Assembly (NCBI GenBank): GCA_964019135.1
Contig: OZ025256.1
Span: 3,927,249-3,991,248, forward strand
Reading direction: 5' to 3'
Origin: Arenicola marina
Taxonomy: Eukaryota > Annelida > Polychaeta > Arenicolidae
DNA: 64,000 nt
How positions within the stretch are numbered: position 1 is the stretch's first letter; each line of letters begins with the position of its first letter. Shown piece after piece: positions 37,181 through 50,313 of the stretch. The translations under genes and the position numbers were made by a program. The notes under the pieces are model-generated. The model ran no database searches. It worked only from the letters and a program-made list of their open reading frames with translations, and was not told the origin of the DNA.

Positions 37181-38040
37181 CAAGTATGTATACTTTGCCG
37201 AATACATTAACTGCTTATCCGATCATGTGTCATATTTATTATAAAGCGATAATATGGGCTGGTGTATACTACATCGTTTCAATGGGAATCAGAGCGCACG
37301 CAATGATTTTTTGTTCTGTGAATAACAATACCATTAAGCCCAAACTACTCCTGACCTCCTTTTTTTGCAACTGATTCAAGTATAGAAAACTATAAAATTA
37401 CATGACAAATTATATTGTAGGTCCTGAAACGCGATTTATGGTGTGCTACAAGATTACATCGTCAAATAGGACGAAATTTTGCAAACTCGGGCCAAAATAC
37501 TATGACATACGTTAACGAATATTGTGGCATGTTTTAGCAATATTATAATATGCTCCAACATTGATGACATTGATTTGTCTTCAGCAATTTTACGCGTGAC
37601 TGCATAACCCCTAAATAAAACCTTTTGTTGTCATAGCGATGCTATACTATGGTATACCCAAAGACCTTGCTGTCATAGCAAGGTCTTCGGGTATGCTATA
37701 ACTTTTACGAAATACTGCGTAATGCATTAGCAATTGGTTAGGACATCGATGACTGTAACAAGCTCCGTCGGTCTCGGATTAAGGTACAAATTCGCCGTTT
37801 AACATCGACAGATGGACACCAACGATGCGATTTCGATAGGGAAGGCGCTATCAGTAATGAAAATGGTATGGCTCGCGATAGAAATGTGCAGTAAATGCAG
37901 CGGTATGCCATCAGAGCGACGGTTTGCGCTCCGCCAGTATAGTGTGCGTTTGTATGCTAGTCAGACCATTACCATGATACACTACAATATGATTCATTGC
38001 ATATTTTGGTATTGCATACCCTAACTATGATGTTAAACTA
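37181..38040. other. No gene; hairpin included
   Basis: No coding sequence is recognised. At 37654-37694 there are 18-bp arms (ataccc[a/g]aagaccttgct) with one mismatch around a 5-base loop. Confidence 0.6.
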
Positions 38041-38600
38041 CTATTTATTACGGTTCACTAAACAATTTAAATGACGAAACTATTGTAGTATACTGAATAG
38101 TACATGGTCTTAATTGGGAAATTTTTAGCATTCTTTTATGAAAATACCATGGCATATTATATAGTTCCATGGCAAGTGTCATTAGTATTTTCGCGCGGGA
38201 CTGATTGCGCAATCTTTCACCAAACACTGTAATGTCTTACACTGCAGTAATATCTAAACTATAATATGGCATGCTACAATATTTAGATAAGAAAAATTAC
38301 TGGGGTATACTAGAACATTGTGTTAATTGGCAAGATTTGCGTAATTTGATGAAAATACTATGGCATTTAAAAAAAATATATAGCACATTCTATCGTATGC
38401 CATCAGTATTTTCGCGCGGGACGGATTGCGTAATCTTTCACCAATTTAAGTCACTATGATGTTATATACGTAGTATACAGGCGTAGTATGGCATACCACG
38501 GAGTTTAAATGATGACACTACTGAGGTATACTAAAACCAAAACGGTATATCCACCATCAGCATTTTCGTGCAGGACGGCTTTTTGTCGAATGTGCCAAAC
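38041..38600 (+). repeat. Diverged long tandem repeat, about 230 bp
   Basis: Landmark agtattttcgcgcgggac plus ggattgcg recurs near 38190, 38410 and 38570, with flanking actaatatggcatg and gaaaataccatggcat blocks. Confidence 0.7.
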
Positions 38601-38611
38601 ATTCGGTGGGC

Positions 38612-38900
38612 GGTTCGAATCCCACTTGTGCAAATATCTGTCTTGGTGTAGGATAGATATCTCATGTCTTTCTTCCGAGTCCAGGGGCGGATCTAGGAAT
38701 TTGCCAAGGGGGGGGGGTTGCTCTGAAAACTTGGGACCGGGGGGTGGTGGGGGGGGGGGGGTGCTCGGAGAAGCGGACTTTAACAGTGTATGTTCAGGTT
38801 CCCAAGGGGGGGGGGGGCAACCCCCGTAACCCCCCCCCCTTAGATCCGCCCCTGCCGGAGACATGGGTCATCTCTACTTTGACCCGAAGAACTTACGGAA
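38612..38900 (+). mobile_element. SINE interrupted by a CAGGGGCGGATC MITE
   Basis: A tRNA-like B box (cggttcgaatcccacttg) and family A-like body (ggatagatatctcatgtctt) stop at 38682 and resume at 38854 (ccggagacatgggtcatctc). The insert at 38683-38853 has inverted ends CAGGGGCGGATCTAG and TTAGATCCGCCCCTG, a hAT-like end style, with long G and C runs inside. Confidence 0.68.
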
Positions 38901-39154
38901 AAGTCTTTATGGGCCGCCGTGATCGTCAAAAATACAAACATGCAATGACTTAATGAAAGTAAAAATCAAATAGACAACAATCACCAAGCCAAACATACTA
39001 TTTCGGGATCAAGTATGGTAACTTCAAATGAAACAGACATCATTTACCAAGCAATGTGTACAATAAAGTAACGGACGAGTCGACGATGAATTGGAGAGGT
39101 AAGGTTACATGTCGTCTAATGTATTTTCATTTGAACAATTATCGAATTGCCAAT

Positions 39155-39640
39155 CAATCAAAGCTACTTTCAAACCAAAGAGGGAAAACCATATCCAAGG
39201 AGGGTGGAACGGGTCCCTGCCACTTGAGAGGCCCGGGAGACCCCCAACATCTGAGAGTGGGTGCGGAACATCTTTGGCAGGAACACCAACCCGGTCCAGG
39301 AGAGGGACGGTGCGAGCCGGTGAGTAGAAGGATATGTGCGCACCCCTCCGCCCCCCCCCCCCCCCACTCCCCCCACTCCCCAAAAAAAAAAAAAAAAAAC
39401 GCAGCTCGCAGCGCCCTCTGTTGTCTACTCGAAGTTAGCCTGTTTCACTTGGAGGTTTGATCGTCTGGTTGGTGTTCGCTTGGAAAACGACGTTATGATT
39501 AGCGCGTCGCTCGCTCATTCGGCGTTTGCCTACTTCGTGTGGCATGCGATGACTGTATGATTTGGGTTTGCGTGAAATGGTTTGGGAACTGTATTGTTGG
39601 ATATGGTTTTCCCTCGTTGGTTTGAAAGTAGCTTTGATTG
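39155..39640. mobile_element. Element with 41-bp inverted ends
   Basis: Arms at 39158-39198 and 39597-39637 (tcaaagctactttcaaacca and gagggaaaaccatatccaa) match 40 of 41. Inside is a unique segment including a GTGAGT donor-like site near 39320 and an A18 run. No coding frame is recognised. Confidence 0.7.
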
Positions 39641-40019
39641 TATGCCTAAAGAACAGTTTTACCTGTGTAAGGATTGGTAAAGTTATTTAAATGCAGTATT
39701 TGATCCAGTAATGTTAGCTTCATGGATTTCTACTAGCAAAGAGTATTGAACAATAGTCAATTTTCTTTCTTACAGAAGTATTAGATATTACGTAGTAATA
39801 AAATGAATAACATTCGCATTTAAATGGTCCTACAATACTTTAGGGCCCTGTATGCTGATTTCTTTACAACGGTCCTTATAAATATCAAACTCAAATTTTT
39901 GTTAGACGTTTTCTTCGCCGCACAAACAACAATGGTGCCATGCATCTGACCACAACCTTTGACGATCGCCAACGGCCATGTTTGTCAAGAAATGTACCCA
40001 TCCAACCACATCATAGAGT
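39641..40019. other. No feature recognised
   Basis: AT-rich unique sequence with no supported gene. Confidence 0.5.
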
Positions 40020-40393
40020 AAGTCGTAAAAGCAATGATAGATACCAGCCTACTGTCAAGAGCGAAAGTCATATATGTCAAGTTCCTGAGATGCATCCCTC
40101 CATACTCAGCATGGATTGAGTCATATCAGTAATGGTAGATACCAGCCCATGATGGAGAGCGAAAGCCGTTGATGTCAAGATATGTAGCCGTCCATACTCA
40201 GCAAACAGCAGGGGCGGGATCCAGAGTCATATAGCCGTTGATGTCAAGATATGTAGCCGTCCATACTCAGCATACAGCAGGGGCGGGATCCAGAGTCATA
40301 TATATATTGGTAGAGCCTACGGTCAAGATACAAATCATTTATGTCAAGAAATGTACCCGTCCATACTCAGCATACAGAGAGTCTTATAAGTAA
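40020..40393 (+). repeat. Approximately 100-bp imperfect tandem repeat
   Basis: Four imperfect copies with tgtcaagatatgtagccgtc and catactcagca lead directly into the GATA array. Confidence 0.75.
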
Positions 40394-40669
<276 letters not shown>

Positions 40670-41149
40670 CAGCCTAGGTTAACAGAACATCTATACGTGA
40701 ATGTCAAAAAAAGGCCTGCCTCCAAACTCAACCGCGTAGAATGATCCATATAAGGATAAGATGGCTTGTACACAAGACACAATAATGACAGAAATACGTG
40801 CATACACAAAATGGGTAGATACCCAAATACGAAAATACATGTACGAAAATCGGTAAATGCGTAAATGCACAGATACTAAAAACATGGATACGTAGATACA
40901 CAGGCAAATAAAGGCTTTAATACCGGGTCATTCTACGATAAGTGAATAATTAAGGTCCTGCCTAGGAAATCAAGATAAAAAATCGTATTTGGGCCTGATA
41001 GTTTCATTTTGTTGGCCAATTAAATCAAGGTCATCAACAGCATATGTTTTATTCTGGCCAGAAATCTCCGGGTTATATATTATTCGGAATGAAAGAGTCA
41101 TATATGGCCAATAATGACCTGTCCCAGAAGTTCCAGTGGCCCTGACGTC

Positions 41150-44100
41150 ACCGTGACGGCACCATCCCGCGGGCGCCTGCAGTGGGTCTGACGTCATTAT
41201 GACGGCGCCGCCCCGCTGACGCCTGCAGTGGGTCTGACGTCATCATGACGGCGAGGTCTCGTTGACGTCTGCAGTGGGTATGACGTCATAATGACGGGGC
41301 CATCCTGCTAACGCCTGCAGTGGGTCTGACGTCATTATGACGGGTCCATCCCAATGACGCCTGCAGTGGGTATGACGTCATAATGACGGGGCCATCCTGC
41401 TGACACCTGCAGTGGGTGTGACGTCACCATGACGGCGAGGTCTCGTTGACGTCTGCAGTGGGTCTGACGTCATCATGACGGGGCCATCCTGCTGACGCCT
41501 GCAGTAGGTCTGACGTCATCATGACGGGGCCATCCCGATGACGCCTGCAGTGGGTATGACGTCATCATAACGACGCGGTCTCGTTGACGCCTGCAGTGGG
41601 TCTCACGTCGGCATGACGGCGCGGTCTCGTTGACGCCTGCAGTGGGTATGACGTCATCATGACGGCGCGGTCTCGTTGACGCCTGCAGTGGGTCTGACGT
41701 CGCCATGACGGCGCGGTCTCGTTGACGCCTGCAGTGGGTCTGACGTCGCCATGACGGCGCGGTCTCGTTGACGCCTGCAGTGGGTATGACGTCATCATGA
41801 CGGCGCGGTCTCGTTGACGCCTGCAGTGGGTCTGACGTCGCCATGACGGCGCGGTCTCGTTGACGCCTGCAGTGGGTCTGACGTCACCATGACGGCGCCA
41901 TCTCGGTGACGCCTGCAGTGGGTCTGACGTCACCATGACGGCGCCATCTCGGTGACGCCTGCAGTGGGTATGACGTCACCATGACGGGGCCATCCCGCTG
42001 ACGCCTGCAGTGGGTCTGACGTCACCATGACGGCGCCATCTCGTTGACGCCTGCAGTGGGTATGACGTCACCATGACGGGGCCATCCCGATGACGCTTGC
42101 AGAGGGTCTGACGACATCATGACGGGGCGGTCTCGATGACGCCTGCAGTGGGTCTGACGTCGCCATGACGGCGCGGTCTCGTTAACGCCTGCAGTGGGTA
42201 TGACGTCATCATGACGGCGCGGTCTCGATGACGCCTGCAGTGGGTCTGACGTCGCCATGGCGGCGCGGTCTCGTTGACGCCTGCAGTGGGTCTGACGTCA
42301 CCATGACGGCGCGGTCTCGATGACGCCTGCAGTGGGTCTGACGACATCATGACGGCGCGGTCTCGTTGACGCCTGCAGTGGGTCTGACGTCACCATGACG
42401 GCGCGGTCTCGATGACGCCTGCAGTGGGTCTGACGACATCATGACGGCGCGGTCTCGTTGACGCCTGCAGTGGGTCTGACGTCGCCATGACGGCGCCATC
42501 TCGGTGACGCCTGCAGTGGGTCTGACGTCACCATGACGGCGCCATCTCGGTGACGCCTGCAGTGGGTATGACGTCACCATGACGGGGCCATCCCGCTGAC
42601 GCCTGCAGTGGGTCTGACGTCACCATGACGGCGCCATCTCGGTGACGCCTGCAGTGGGTCTGACGTCACCATGACGGCGCCATCTCGGTGACGCCTGCAG
42701 TGGGTATGACGTCACCATGACGGGGCCATCCCGCTGACGCCTGCAGTGGGTCTGACGTCACCATGACGGCGCCATCTCGTTGACGCCTGCAGTGGGTATG
42801 ACGTCACCATGACGGGGCCATCCCGCTGACGCCTGCAGTGGGTCTGACGTCACCATGACGGCGCCATCTCGTTGACGCCTGCAGTGGGTATGACGTCACC
42901 ATGACGGGGCCATCCCGATGACGCTTGCAGAGGGTCTGACGTGACCATGACGGAGCCATCCCGCTGACGCCTGCAGTGGGTGTGACGTCACCATGACGGC
43001 GCGGTCTCGTTGACGCCTGCAGTGGGTCTGACGTCACCATGACGGCGCCATCCTGCTGACGCCTGCAGTAGATCTGACGTCATCATGACGGGGCCATCCC
43101 GATGACGCCTGCAGTGGGTATGACGTCATCATGACGGCGCGGTCTCGATGACGCCTGCAGTGGGTCTGACGTCGCCATGACGGCGCGGTCTCGTTAACGC
43201 CGGCAGTGGGTCTGACGTCACCATGACGGCGCCATCTCGCTGACGCCTGCAGTGGGGGTCTGACGTCACCATGACGGGGCCATCCTGCTGACGCCTGCAT
43301 TGGGTCTGACGTCATCATGACGGCGCGGTCTCGTTGACACCTGCAGTGGGTGTGACGTCATCATGACGGCGCGGTCTCGTTGACACCTGCAGTGGGTCTG
43401 ACGTCGCCATTACGGCGCGGTCTCGTTGACGCCTGCAGTGGGTCTGAGGTCACCGTGACGGAGCCATCCTGCTGACGCCTGAAGTGGGTATGACGTCACC
43501 ATGACGGTGCCATCTCGTTGACGCCTGCAGTGGGTATGACGTCATCATGACGGGGCCATCCCGATGACGCCTGCAGTGGGTATGACGTCACCATGACGGC
43601 GCCATCCTGCTGACGCCTGCAGTATGTCTGACGTCATCATGACGGGGCCATCCCGATGACGCCTGCAGTGGGTATGACGTCATCATGACGGCGCGGTCTC
43701 GATGACGCCTGCAGTGGGTCTGACGTCGCCATGACGGCGCGGTCTCGTTAACGCCTGCAGTGGGTATGACGTCATCATGACGGCGCGGTCTCGATGACGC
43801 CTGCAGTGGGTCTGACGTCACCATGACGGCGCCATCTCGTTGACGCCTGCAGCGGGTATGACGTCACCATGACGGGGCCATCCCGATGACGCTTGCAGAG
43901 GGTCTGACGTCACCATGACGGGGCCATCCCGATGACGCTTGCAGAGGGTCTGACGTCACCATGACGGGGCCATCCCGATGACGCCTGCAGTGGGTATGAC
44001 GTCACCATGACGGAGCCATCCCGATGACGCCTGCAGTATGTCTGACGTCGCCATGACGGCGCCATCCTGCTGACGCCTGCAGTAGATCTGACGTCATCAT

Positions 44101-45115
44101 GACGGGGCCATCCCGATGACGCCTGCAGTGGGTATGACGTCATCATGACGGCGCGGTCTCGATGACGCCTGCAGTGGGTCTGACGTCGCCATGACGGCGC
44201 GGTCTCGTTGACCCCTGCAGTGGGTATGACGTCATCATGACGGCGCGGTCTCGTTGACGCCTGCAGTAGATCTGACGTCATCATGACGGGGCCATCCCGA
44301 TGACGCCTGCAGTGGGTATGACGTCACCATGACGGCGCCATCCTGCTGACGCCTGCAGTAGATCTGACGTCATCATGACGGGGCCATCCCGATGACGCCT
44401 GCAGTGGGTATGACGTCATCATGACGGCGCGGTCTCGATGACGCCTGCAGTGGGTCTGACGTCGCCATGACGGCGCGGTCTCGTTGACCCCTGCAGTGGG
44501 TATGACGTCATCATGACGGCGCGGTCTCGTTGACGCCTGCAGTAGATCTGACCTCATCATGACGGGGCCATCCCGATGACGCCTGCAGTGGGTTTGACGT
44601 CACCATGACGGCGCCATCCTGCTGACGCCTGCAGTAGATCTGACGTCATCATGACGGGGCCATCCCGATGACGCCTGCAGTGGGTATGACGTCGTCATGA
44701 CGGCGCGGTCTCGATGACGCCTGCAGTGGGTCTGACGTCACCATGACGGCGCCATCTCGCTGACGCCTGCAGTGGGGGTCTGACGTCACCATGACGGGGC
44801 CATCCTGCTGACGCCTGCATTGGGTCTGACGTCACCATGACGGGGCCATCCCGCTGACGCCTGCAGTGGGTGTGACGTCATCATGACGGCGCGGTCTCGT
44901 TGACACCTGCAGTGGGTCTGACGTCGCCATTACGGCGCGGTCTCGTTGACGCCTGCAGTGGGTCTGAGGTCACCGTGACGGAGCCATCCTGCTGACGCCT
45001 GAAGTGGGTATGACGTCACCATGACGGTGCCGTTCCGCTGACGACTGAAGTGGGTCTGACGTCATCATGAGGGCGCGGTCTCGTTGACGCATGCGATGGG
45101 TGTGAGGTCATCCTG
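41150..45115 (+). repeat. 46-bp satellite with TGACGTCA, about 85 copies
   Basis: The unit is gacgcctgcagtgggtctga, cgtcaccatgacggcgcggt and ctcgtt (46 bp). Variants of the last third (gcggtctcgtt, gccatctcggt, gccatcccgct) alternate. Many units carry the full palindrome TGACGTCA and a nearby ATGACGG. Three units make 138 nt, so the minus strand shows repeated short open frames. Confidence 0.97.
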
Positions 45116-45152
45116 TAAGTAATGTAAGCCAATAGCTACTGTTCAATTTTTA

Positions 45153-45247
45153 AGTAATATAATAATTTTGGCACGACCATCGTACCCATTAGATATTAAC
45201 TGGAGTCCTAATGGGTACGATGGTCATGCCAAAATTATTATATTACT
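45153..45247. repeat. Long near-perfect palindrome (40-bp arms)
   Basis: Arms at 45153-45192 and 45208-45247 (agtaatataataattttggc ... gtacccattag) pair at 39 of 40 positions around a 15-bp spacer. Confidence 0.92.
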
Positions 45248-46920
45248 CTCAAGTCATCAAAGCGGGCACGAAATACTCCCAACACCCATATGTCAATTCT
45301 ACCCCACCCTCTGCACGCCATTTTCTATTCCTGGCCACGCTTCTATGCGCTATGGTAACGCATAAAATAACGCTTAATTAAGATAACTTATCTCGAGATA
45401 AGAGGTCATAATTAAACTAAGGCGATCCGATTTTTTCGGTAACGAAGGTACTATTGATGAAACTACGTTTAGGGTTACAATTCAAGTCTAATGGCCAAAG
45501 TCTATGTGGCGCAGAGAGAGTGCAGCGCTGGCGGAACACCGAAGAATTCGAGGGGTCGATAAGGTGGGAGGGGTGGGGGGCGGGGTGGTGACCCATGCAG
45601 TGGTCTAGTCGGAAGCGTGTCCGGCTATTGCCGAGTGTGCTCTGGCCCTCGGGTTTGAGTCTAATCCCTGTACAAATTAGTCTGAGAGACTATGTACAAA
45701 TAATGGCTATACATACATAAATTCAGAATGAGATGCCATATCTTTCTTCGCGAAGTGCAGTGGGTTACTCCCAGAGCTCACCTTGCACGACCCCGCTCTC
45801 TGGCCAACATTATTGGAGGATCCTGTAGTTTAAGTGAGGGATATAGGGACGTAATAACGATGGATGCTTAGATCTGACGATCCTCAAGGCTCTGCCGAGT
45901 CTACTCAATGCTCGTTCCTTTGCCAGGACAAGACGTCATCATCTTGTATGCGCTCTCAGAAAGACTTAGCCAATGAGGTGCGAGCAGAGACGGACCAAAT
46001 AATCCCAAGACATGGGGGAGAGGGAGGGGGGGTGTGGGGAGGGGGGGTCGTGCACCTATGTCTCTGACCTCCCCCGCCTTCCCCACTAGCCCTGTGTGCA
46101 CTCGACGGTTTCTTCTCCTCGCGCCGTTGCAATATCGTTACCAAGTTGCACACTAGATGGCAGCACAGTTCATCAGTTTATGACGACACACGTCCTTCTC
46201 TTGCGGGAAACGTTATTTCTTGTATAAATGTGTTGACCCATGTGCTTGTGAGTAACGAACATTTGGCAAGCTACCGGAGGTCCAACTGCCCGCGCGAAGG
46301 ATTATTGTTAGCAAGCTATAACTTGTGGATTCAGGTAAGTCAGCAGCCTAATATATTTCGGATATATCTATTAATGATTGTTGTAAATGTACATTTGTCA
46401 AATTCGGAGACATGCAAAAGAAGACCGTCGTCAATAACCAATAATTATTTATAAGAAGACATTGCCATGTCGGCACGAGGATAGACTGGGCCGCAATGCG
46501 TTCCCCAGTCTGTGGTGCGCGGCCTCACGCTTGCCAGGTGACTCCGGGCGGACGGACGCCTGGGGAAGAGACTAGGCGTTCCCTAGCTCTAGCCCTAGCC
46601 CCGCAATCCCCACCCCACCACCCTCGCGCACCCAGTTTGGTGAGTGAGTGCTCAGGGGGAGGGCACTACATTAATTACTACAGTGATTGGGGTGATATCA
46701 CCCTGTTGAGCCTGATACTACGAACGTCTGCACCACCACCCCACCCACCCCCTTGAACTCAATTCTAGATTAGTCCTTGCGGTTCCCGTTCGGCCATTTA
46801 GGTGATTTAGTGCATAATCACCATTTAATAACGTAACATAATATAGATACCGCCAAACTGATGCTCATATCGCCCCATATAGTGCCCTATATAAGTTCGT
46901 ACCCCCCCCCCCGTCCAGAC
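45248..46920. other. No gene recognised; SINE-like fragment
   Basis: A tRNA-like head (gtggtctagtcgg and ctcgggtttgagtctaatcc) near 45600-45670, followed by a family A-like body to about 45790, suggests an old SINE. C and G runs lie near 46030 and 46900. No supported exons. Confidence 0.45.
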
Positions 46921-47119
46921 AGACTGTCACCTGGGGGGGGGGGGTCGTGTTCCCAAGTCATGAAGGGTAAATTTCTCTATTCCCAGGCCACGAGGAATTA
47001 AATGGAGCACTGCCCGCATACAATGAAAGGGGTGGATATGTGATATAAATTTGCCAATTCACGGTTATTTAATATTAAAATTCAACAAAAATTCTTGATC
47101 ACGACGGTCAGCTAATATC

Positions 47120-47282
47120 CTACCTATTCCCAGTTCACGAAGAATTATTTTCCTCATTACCAGTTCACGAAAAATTATTTTCCTCATTACCAGTTCACGA
47201 AAAATTATTTTCCTCATTACCAGTTCACGAAAAATTATTTTTCATTATTCCGAGTTCACGAAAAATTATTTTCCTCATCACG
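47120..47282 (+). repeat. 30-bp minisatellite
   Basis: Five copies of accagttcacgaaaaattat plus tttcctcatt. Confidence 0.93.
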
Positions 47283-48110
47283 TTGAAATGAAAAGCCCAT
47301 TCCCGAGCAACGGAAATACACCCCCCCCCCTGCCCCCTTCCCCCACACCCCTTAATGTATACATCCAGGGTCTTTAGGGCCGCGAAGAAGCATCTAGGAT
47401 CCACGTGGACATGTTTCCGTGCGGCATGGGGAAGATTCCCTTGGAATGGTTCCCCCACGGCTTGGCACGAGCCGGCCCAGAGGTAACACCGACTCGTGCC
47501 TGGACCAATACATGTGGGAGGCTGCCTTGAACATGAGGTGAGCGCCTGATCGATGCACCGTCGACCAGGAACACTACTATAGGCTGGTACCAGGAAATCA
47601 CATTCAGCGAGGAGTCGGGAGCAAGGCCTTAATTTATAGTTAGCAGAAGCCTTCGTGTTTTTGTGTGTGCTGTAGGCTTCCGCCTTCCCTTCGTGGGCGG
47701 TTAACCGGAAAATTCCCGTTGTCCTTCCGAAGAACCTTTAAAAAAACAAAGCAAGTTATGTTCTAAACCGCCAACATCAAATCTTGATATATATACGAAC
47801 CGGCGACTAACGCTGAATAATTGCTTCGCGGTACATGTATGCCCTTCCCGTTCTACCCGCTGTTGCGAAAGAGCATCGACCTATAAAACCGCTGTGTTGT
47901 ATGACAGGCTGATTGGTGAAGTGTAAAGCATAGCACGTGGCGTGGGCGGGTAACTCTGGAGCCACACTCGTGGCATCCACAGTATCACTGTCTGGGTCAC
48001 TCGCACCGATAGCATATGGGCGCACTGAGTAACCTGTAGTGAAAGCAAGAGTTTTCTGGTCAAGTAAGCGATAAATGTATATATTTATTATAATATATAG
48101 ATTATATTAT
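47283..48110. other. No gene recognised
   Basis: Unique sequence with a C run near 47325 and a short AT-rich hairpin near 48075-48112. Open frames here have no recognisable protein similarity. Confidence 0.45.
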
Positions 48111-48149
48111 AATTGCTGCCACTGAGGCTGGCGTCCCAACCTGGTCGGT

Positions 48150-48402
48150 TGTATATTCAGGCTTTAACCAATGCCGGTCATATCGCGTCAATGGGAGAAG
48201 GAAGGGCAAAGCGGCTCCAGCCATGTCCCGGGGGTAATCCCCTAATCTTTGCTATAAAGGACATGGGATCTTTATCCTGCGACCACACAGACATGACCAC
48301 AGAGGGACTCGAACCACCGATCCACGTGCCGTTAGGCTCTCGGGTGGCCAGAGCACTCAAGGCGAGCGCTCTAAATATAACCCACTGAGCTATCGGAACG
48401 TC
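48150..48402 (-). mobile_element. Family A SINE, reverse orientation
   Basis: Read on the minus strand it has the A-box region gatagctcagtgggtta, cctaacggcacgtggatcgg, the B box ggttcgagtccc and the body tcgcaggataaagatcccat. Confidence 0.87.
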
Positions 48403-48454
48403 TCTGGTTCCGTGGCGGTACAACAGTTTGCACACTCACGGTGAGGGGTGTGTC

Positions 48455-49980
48455 TATCTCACTCTCGAGCTACACTCAATCACACTCTCGAGCTACACTC
48501 AATGTCACTCTCGAGCTACACTCAATGTCACTCTCGAGCTACACTCAATGTCACTCGAGCTACACTCAATCACACTCTCGAGCTACACTCAATGTCACTC
48601 TCGAGCTACACTCAATGTCACTCTCGAGCTACACTCAATCACACTCTCGAGCTACACTCAATGTCACTCTCGAGCTACACTCAATGTCACTCTCGAGCTA
48701 CACTCAATGTCACTCTCGAGCTACACTCAATGTCACTCGAGCTACACTCAATCACACTCTCGAGCTACACTCAATGGCACTCTCGAGCTACACTCAATGT
48801 CACTCTCGAGCTACACTCAATCACACTCTCGAGCTACACTCAATGTCACTCTCGAGCTACACTCAATCACACTCTCGAGCTACACTCAATGTCACTCTCG
48901 AGCCTCACTCAATGTCACTCTCGAGCTACACTCAATGTCACTCTCGGGCTACACTCAATCACACTCTCGAGCTACACCCAATGTCACTCGGGCTACACTC
49001 AATGTCACTCTCGAACTACACTCAATCTTACTCTCGAGCTACACTCAATGTCACTCTCGAGCTAAACTGAATGTCACTCTCGAGCTACACTCAATGTCAC
49101 TCTCGAGCTACACTCAATGTCACTATCGAGCTACACTCAATCACACTCTCGAGCTACACTCAATGTCACTCGAGCTACACTCAGTGTCACTCTCGAGCTA
49201 CACTCAATCACACTCTCGAGCTACACTCAATGTCACTCTCGAGCTACACTCAATGTCACTCTCGAGCTACACTCAATCACACTCTCGAGCTACACTCAAT
49301 GTCACTCTCGAGCTACACTCAATGTCACTCTCGAGCTACACTCAATGTCACTCTCGAGCTACACTCAATGTCACTCTCGAACTACACTCAATCTTACTCT
49401 CGAGCTACACTCAATGTCACTCTCGAGCTAAACTGAATGTCACTCTCGAGCTACACTCAATGTCACTATCGAGCTACACTCAATCACACTCTCGAGCTAC
49501 ACTCAATGTCACTCGAGCTACACTCAGTGTCACTCTCGAGCTACACTCAATCACACTCTCGAGCTACACTCAATGTCACTCTCGAGCTACACTCAATGTC
49601 ACTCTCGAGCTACACTCAATCACACTCTCGAGCTACACTCAATGTCACTCTCGAGCTACACTCAATGTCACTCTCGAGCTACACTCAATGTCACTCTCGA
49701 GCTACACTCAATGTCACTCTCGAACTACACTCAATCTTACTCTCGAGCTACACTCAATGTCGCTCTCGAGCTAAACTGAATGTCACTCTCGAGCTACACT
49801 CAATGTCACTCTCGAGCTACACTCAATGTCACTATCGAGCTACACTCAATGTCACTCTCGAGCTACGCTCAATGTCACCCTGGAGCTACACTCAATGTCA
49901 CTCTCGAGTGAAACTCAATGTCAATCTCGAGCCAGACTCGATCTCATTCTTGAGCTAAATTCAATCTCACTCTAGTCGAG
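48455..49980 (+). repeat. 23-bp satellite, about 66 copies
   Basis: The unit is tcactctcgagctacactca plus atg, with a cacactctcgagctacactc variant at regular intervals (higher-order structure). All three + frames are open through most of it because of the unit, giving a false 448-codon frame. Confidence 0.97.
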
Positions 49981-50057
49981 CTATGCCCACAATATCGTTA
50001 TCGCTCCTGAAGACATGGTTATTCTCTGCGTTGTCTCTTCTCTTCCCATTGTCCAGT

Positions 50058-50313
50058 GGGCCGCCTCGATAGCTCAGCGGGTTCGAGCGCTCGCCTCGAG
50101 TGCTCTGGCCACCTGAGAGCCTAGCGTCACGTGAATGGGTGGTTCGAACCCCGCTGTGGCCATGTCTATGGGGTCTCAGGATAAAGATCCCAAGTTCTTC
50201 TTCGCAAAGAGTAGGGGGTTGCTACCGGGGACATGGCTCCTTTCTCCTTTCCTTCTCCCATTGACGCGATATGACCAAAAGTTGTTAAAGCGTCCTGACT
50301 ATACAACCTACAA
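50058..50313 (+). mobile_element. Family A SINE, long copy
   Basis: Complete head gccgcctcgatagctcagcg, middle gctctggccacctgagagcc, B box ggttcgaaccccg, body and tail cctgactatacaacc. Confidence 0.88.

Noticed and set aside
41473-44560. Series of minus-strand frames with a repeated PTAGVNETAPSWRRQTH pattern
   Set aside because: Three copies of the 46-bp satellite give a 46-codon period; no start, splice or protein-family support.
47225-47601. Open frames around a conserved-looking block (CGMGKIPLEWFPHG on +)
   Set aside because: Interrupted in every frame and not matched to any family I know; insufficient to call a gene or pseudogene.
48428-49958. 448-codon frame of SLSSYTQCHSRATLN type
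   Set aside because: It is a translation of the 23-bp satellite, with overlapping equivalents in all three frames.
41150-49980. CRISPR-like regular repeats
   Set aside because: Repeats are head-to-tail without unique spacers and lie in a eukaryotic, intron-bearing sequence.
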